From Tectiglobus sp051009975 (GTDB taxonomy: Bacteria > Pseudomonadota > Alphaproteobacteria > Rhizobiales > Hyphomicrobiaceae), in the NCBI GenBank assembly GCA_051009975.1, contig JBPCWA010000562.1, positions 1-26,373 on the forward strand: DNA of 26,373 nucleotides, in the 5' to 3' direction. The notes under the pieces were generated by a model, which had not been told where the DNA came from, did no database searches, and saw only the letters and a list, made by a program, of their open reading frames with translations. The number at the start of each line of letters is the position of its first letter. Position 1 is the stretch's first letter. Shown here one piece after another: positions 23,578 through 26,373 of this stretch. The position numbers and the translations under genes were made by a program.

Positions 23578-25042
23578 CGAAGACGTGGACAGCGACGCAG
23601 CGCCCAATCTTTCAGGCACATCAGATACTGTTGAGACCGATATTTGCGTTATTGGAGCCGGATCAGGGGGGCTGTCGGTTGCCGCCGCGGCCGCGGCCTT
23701 TGGACGTCCGGTTGTGCTGGTCGAAAAGGGTAGGATGGGCGGCGACTGTCTGAATTTTGGTTGCGTTCCCTCTAAAGCGCTGATCACCGCGGGAAATCGG
23801 GCGCATGCTATGCGAACAGCCGCATCATTTGGAATCGAGAATGTGCAACCGACCGTCGATTGGGAGGCAGTTCACGGTCACGTCCAACAGGTTATCGCGG
23901 CGATAGCTCCCAATGACTCTGTCGAGCGTTTCGCCGGTCTCGGCGTGCGTGTCATCCAGGACGCGGCAAAATTTACGAGCAACGACACAGTCCGGGCTGG
24001 AGACATTTCGATCAAGGCGCGCCGCTTCGTGATCGCAACGGGATCTGTACCCGCAGTACCATCGATTCCCGGACTTCAAGGTGTTCCGTTTTTCACCAAC
24101 GAGACGCTGTTCGATAACACGCAGCCGATCGATCACCTGATCGTCATTGGTGGCGGCCCGATCGGAATGGAGATGGCTCAGGCTCATTTGCGTCTGGGTA
24201 GTCGCGTTACGGTTGTCGAAGCGCACAAAGCGATGCGTAAGGATGATCCCGAACTGGCGTCTGCTTTACTACATCGGCTGCGAACAGAAGGCGTCATTAT
24301 TCGTGAAGGCGCCAGTATAGAGAACGTAAGCGGCGGCGCTGGGGCAATACAACTGACACTTGCCAGCCTGAAGGGGGGGGAAACGCTATCAGGATCTCAT
24401 CTCTTGGTCGCGGCCGGCCGCGACCCGAATATCATCGACCTGGGCTTGGAAGCAGCAGGAATTCGATACGATCGTAGGGGGATCCAGGTGGATCGCGGTC
24501 TTGTCACGTCTAACCGGAAAGTCTTTGCGATAGGTGATTGCGCAGGCGGACCGCAATTTACTCATGTTGCAAACTACCATGCTGGTATTGTAATTCGACG
24601 CGCATTGTTCAGGATGCCAGCCAAAGTCAACGACACCATTATCCCCTGGGTGACATTCACTGACCCGGAGCTAGCCCACTGCGGTCTGACGGAGGAAGAG
24701 GCCAGGACAAAGTACGCAAAAATAGGCGTGCTGCGGTGGCCGTTCCATGAGAATGATCGGGCGCAGGCCGAACGGACAACGGCTGGAATGATCAAAGTCG
24801 TGACGGGAAGGCGTGGAAGAATCTTGGGCGCAACCATTTTAGGAGAACGAGCGGGAGAACTTATCCAGATGTGGGCACTCGCCATCGCTCAGAACTTAAA
24901 GATCAAAGCGATGACCGATTGGATTTCTCCATACCCAACGTTGAGTGAGGTCAATAAGCGCGTCGCATACCGTCATTTCGGGGCAGCCGCAGGGGACGCA
25001 GCGGTAAGAAGGCTGATTAATTGGCTTGCCAAGCTTGGATAG
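23564..25042 (+). CDS. MerA/LPD-like FAD-dependent pyridine nucleotide-disulfide oxidoreductase
   Basis: A 492-residue flavoprotein of the disulfide oxidoreductase family. The FAD site is VIGAGSGGLSVA, the redox-active pair is C62 and C67 in GDCLNFGCVPSKAL, the NAD(P) site is VIGGGPIGMEMAQ, and the second FAD motif is VFAIGDCAGGP. The C-terminal interface has PYPTLSE where lipoamide dehydrogenases have HPTxxE, so the usual catalytic histidine is a tyrosine; there is no terminal cysteine pair of true mercuric reductase and no N-terminal metal-binding domain. It is therefore not called merA. ATG 23564 with AGGAAAGG just before it is preferred over GTG 23534. It overlaps the TVP38 gene by 14 bases. 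Confidence 0.93.
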   Translation: MQLRSEDVDSDAAPNLSGTSDTVETDICVIGAGSGGLSVAAAAAAFGRPVVLVEKGRMGGDCLNFGCVPSKALITAGNRAHAMRTAASFGIENVQPTVDWEAVHGHVQQVIAAIAPNDSVERFAGLGVRVIQDAAKFTSNDTVRAGDISIKARRFVIATGSVPAVPSIPGLQGVPFFTNETLFDNTQPIDHLIVIGGGPIGMEMAQAHLRLGSRVTVVEAHKAMRKDDPELASALLHRLRTEGVIIREGASIENVSGGAGAIQLTLASLKGGETLSGSHLLVAAGRDPNIIDLGLEAAGIRYDRRGIQVDRGLVTSNRKVFAIGDCAGGPQFTHVANYHAGIVIRRALFRMPAKVNDTIIPWVTFTDPELAHCGLTEEEARTKYAKIGVLRWPFHENDRAQAERTTAGMIKVVTGRRGRILGATILGERAGELIQMWALAIAQNLKIKAMTDWISPYPTLSEVNKRVAYRHFGAAAGDAAVRRLINWLAKLG

Positions 25043-25083
25043 TCGGGTTGACGTACAGGTGATCCGCGTGCACCGATCGATCT

Positions 25084-26373
25084 ATGAATGTGATCGATCA
25101 GTTTAATGGTGTTTTGCGTGGTCGAAGGCAAGTGGCCGAAGCGCCACGCAATCCGTCGTCCGAAGATGACCACCGCAACACTGGGCACTCCGTTCGCCGG
25201 CGCAGCCGCGGCGGTTGGTCGGGGCTTGGTCTCCCCTCTAAGCTACTTCTGCTGACGATTACATTTGTAATGCTGGCGGAGGTCCTTATTTTCATACCGT
25301 CGATCGCCAATTTTCGTGTCAACTGGTTGACGGCGAGATTGACGTCGGCCCGTCTAGCTGCTCTCGCTGCGGACACGGCTCCGCGCGGAGAAATTCCTCG
25401 GATGGTTCGTCAAGAACTGCTTGATACTGCCCAAGTTAAGGGGGTCGCGATCAAGCGTGATAGAATCCGCATGTTGATCCTACCACCAGATGGGCCAGTG
25501 ATCGTTGATGCGAGTTATGACCTGAGGCAAATGCCCTCGCTTGGGCTCTGGGCACACCTGGGGCGCCAGCTTGGTCTTGTCGGCGATGCACTGGCGGTAT
25601 TTTTCGCTCCGGATGGTCGCACGATCCGCGTCTATGGTCGGGCTGAAGCAGGCCTCGGCAAACCGCCGGCGCAAGACGAGTTTGTTGAGATCGTTATGCC
25701 CGAGGCGCCGCTCAGGGACGCGATGATAAAGCATGGCCTCAATATTTTGATGCTCTCGATATTGATTTCAATCATTGCTGCTGGGTTGGTCTATTTTGCG
25801 CTGATCCGTGTGCTGGTACAGCCCATGATGGATTTGTCGAGCAATATGCTTCGCTTTAGTGAGGACCCCGAAGATCCCTCACGAATAATTGCGACTTCGA
25901 CTCGTGGGGATGAAATTGGCGTAGCCGAGCGTGAGCTGGCAAACATGCAACGTGAGATGGTCGGATTGCTCAAGCAAAAGGATAGGTTGGCGCAACTTGG
26001 TTTGGCAGTCTCCAAAATTAATCATGATTTGCGCAACATGTTGGCAAGTGCGCAGTTGATCTCCGACCGGCTAGCGGCGTTGCCGGATCCTACAGTCCAA
26101 AGGTTCGCGCCAAAGTTGATCGCTTCGCTGGATCGAGCGATTAACTTTTGCAATGATACGCTGAAGTTCGGGCGTGCGGAGGAGGCGTCTCCCAGACGAG
26201 AAATTATCCCGCTGAGGCCGCTTGTGGATCAGGTTGGCGACGGTCTGGATTTGCCACGAGCCGGTGTGAATTGGCAGAATTGCATTGATGATGCGATCAA
26301 TGTGGATGCTGATCCGGACCACCTCTATCGGGTCCTCAACAACATTTGCCGGAATGCGGCACAGGCCATCGAC
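25084..26373 (+). CDS. Sensor histidine kinase, 3' end outside the window
   Basis: The first 430 residues of a membrane sensor kinase; the frame is still open at the window's edge. A first membrane segment (about 54-75) and a second (about 219-241) enclose a sensor region of roughly 140 residues with no domain I recognise. A HAMP-like linker follows (about 242-300, ALIRVLVQPMMDLSSNM), then the phospho-accepting histidine H314 in KINHDLRNML, and the N-box NNICRNAAQAI at residues 419-429 of the ATPase domain. The glycine-rich ATP boxes lie beyond the edge. An in-frame stop at 25060 limits the start to ATG 25084, which has no clear ribosome-binding site. The ligand and partner regulator are unknown. 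Confidence 0.9.
   Translation, partial: MNVIDQFNGVLRGRRQVAEAPRNPSSEDDHRNTGHSVRRRSRGGWSGLGLPSKLLLLTITFVMLAEVLIFIPSIANFRVNWLTARLTSARLAALAADTAPRGEIPRMVRQELLDTAQVKGVAIKRDRIRMLILPPDGPVIVDASYDLRQMPSLGLWAHLGRQLGLVGDALAVFFAPDGRTIRVYGRAEAGLGKPPAQDEFVEIVMPEAPLRDAMIKHGLNILMLSILISIIAAGLVYFALIRVLVQPMMDLSSNMLRFSEDPEDPSRIIATSTRGDEIGVAERELANMQREMVGLLKQKDRLAQLGLAVSKINHDLRNMLASAQLISDRLAALPDPTVQRFAPKLIASLDRAINFCNDTLKFGRAEEASPRREIIPLRPLVDQVGDGLDLPRAGVNWQNCIDDAINVDADPDHLYRVLNNICRNAAQAID

Noticed and set aside
23564..25042. True mercuric reductase (mer operon)
   Set aside because: No N-terminal metal-binding domain, no C-terminal cysteine pair and no merR, merT or merP nearby.

Overview
The window reads as a chromosomal segment of an alphaproteobacterium, most likely of the Hyphomicrobiales/Rhizobiales. 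The evidence is a GcrA cell-cycle regulator, the gene order rnpA-yidC-engB close to argB, the neighbourhood gcrA / argD-argF-hslO, and an apaG gene. I cannot name the genus. No rRNA, tRNA, CRISPR array, intact insertion sequence or prophage was seen.

Layout. (1) 50-3585: a Lon-like AAA+ Ser/Lys protease and a Usp-like protein of unknown role. (2) 3790-5323: a decaying phosphate-control locus. phoU carries four single-base frameshifts, and phoB carries a receiver deletion, two frameshifts and an amber codon at the receiver's conserved lysine. (3) 5482-6051 (minus): gcrA. (4) 6052-6726: a gene-poor stretch holding a perfect 16-bp palindrome, a triple 11-bp tandem repeat, a good sigma70-type promoter and, directly in front of argD, an intrinsic terminator. 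(5) 6727-9893: argD-argF-hslO. (6) 10047-11630 (minus): apaG-argE with a candidate promoter. (7) 11807-13772: a CDP-alcohol phosphatidyltransferase and threonine dehydratase IlvA. (8) 13769-15467 (minus): argB followed, one base later, by a HAD pyrimidine 5'-nucleotidase-like gene. (9) 15718-17727 (plus): an unusual protein with a ClpA-type N-domain but no ATPase, a very long proline-rich linker, a beta-rich C-terminal module and a C-terminal membrane anchor. It sits between engB and argB. (10) 17771-20798 (minus): rnpA-yidC-engB. (11) 20799-21871: about 1 kb without a gene I can support; rpmH, normally upstream of rnpA, is not there. (12) 21872-25042: a three-gene set of periplasmic DUF547 protein, TVP38/TMEM64 membrane protein and MerA/LPD-like flavin disulfide oxidoreductase. 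(13) 25084-end: a sensor histidine kinase cut by the window edge.

How the genes work together. Four arginine genes (argB kinase, argD transaminase, argE deacetylase, argF carbamoyltransferase) are spread over three transcription units, and argE indicates the linear route to ornithine. rnpA, yidC and engB are the usual tRNA-processing, membrane-insertion and ribosome-assembly set. The most novel candidates are the Clp-N/proline-rich/membrane-anchored protein, the DUF547-TVP38-oxidoreductase set, and the terminator-in-leader arrangement ahead of argD (with a similar one ahead of the Clp-N gene).
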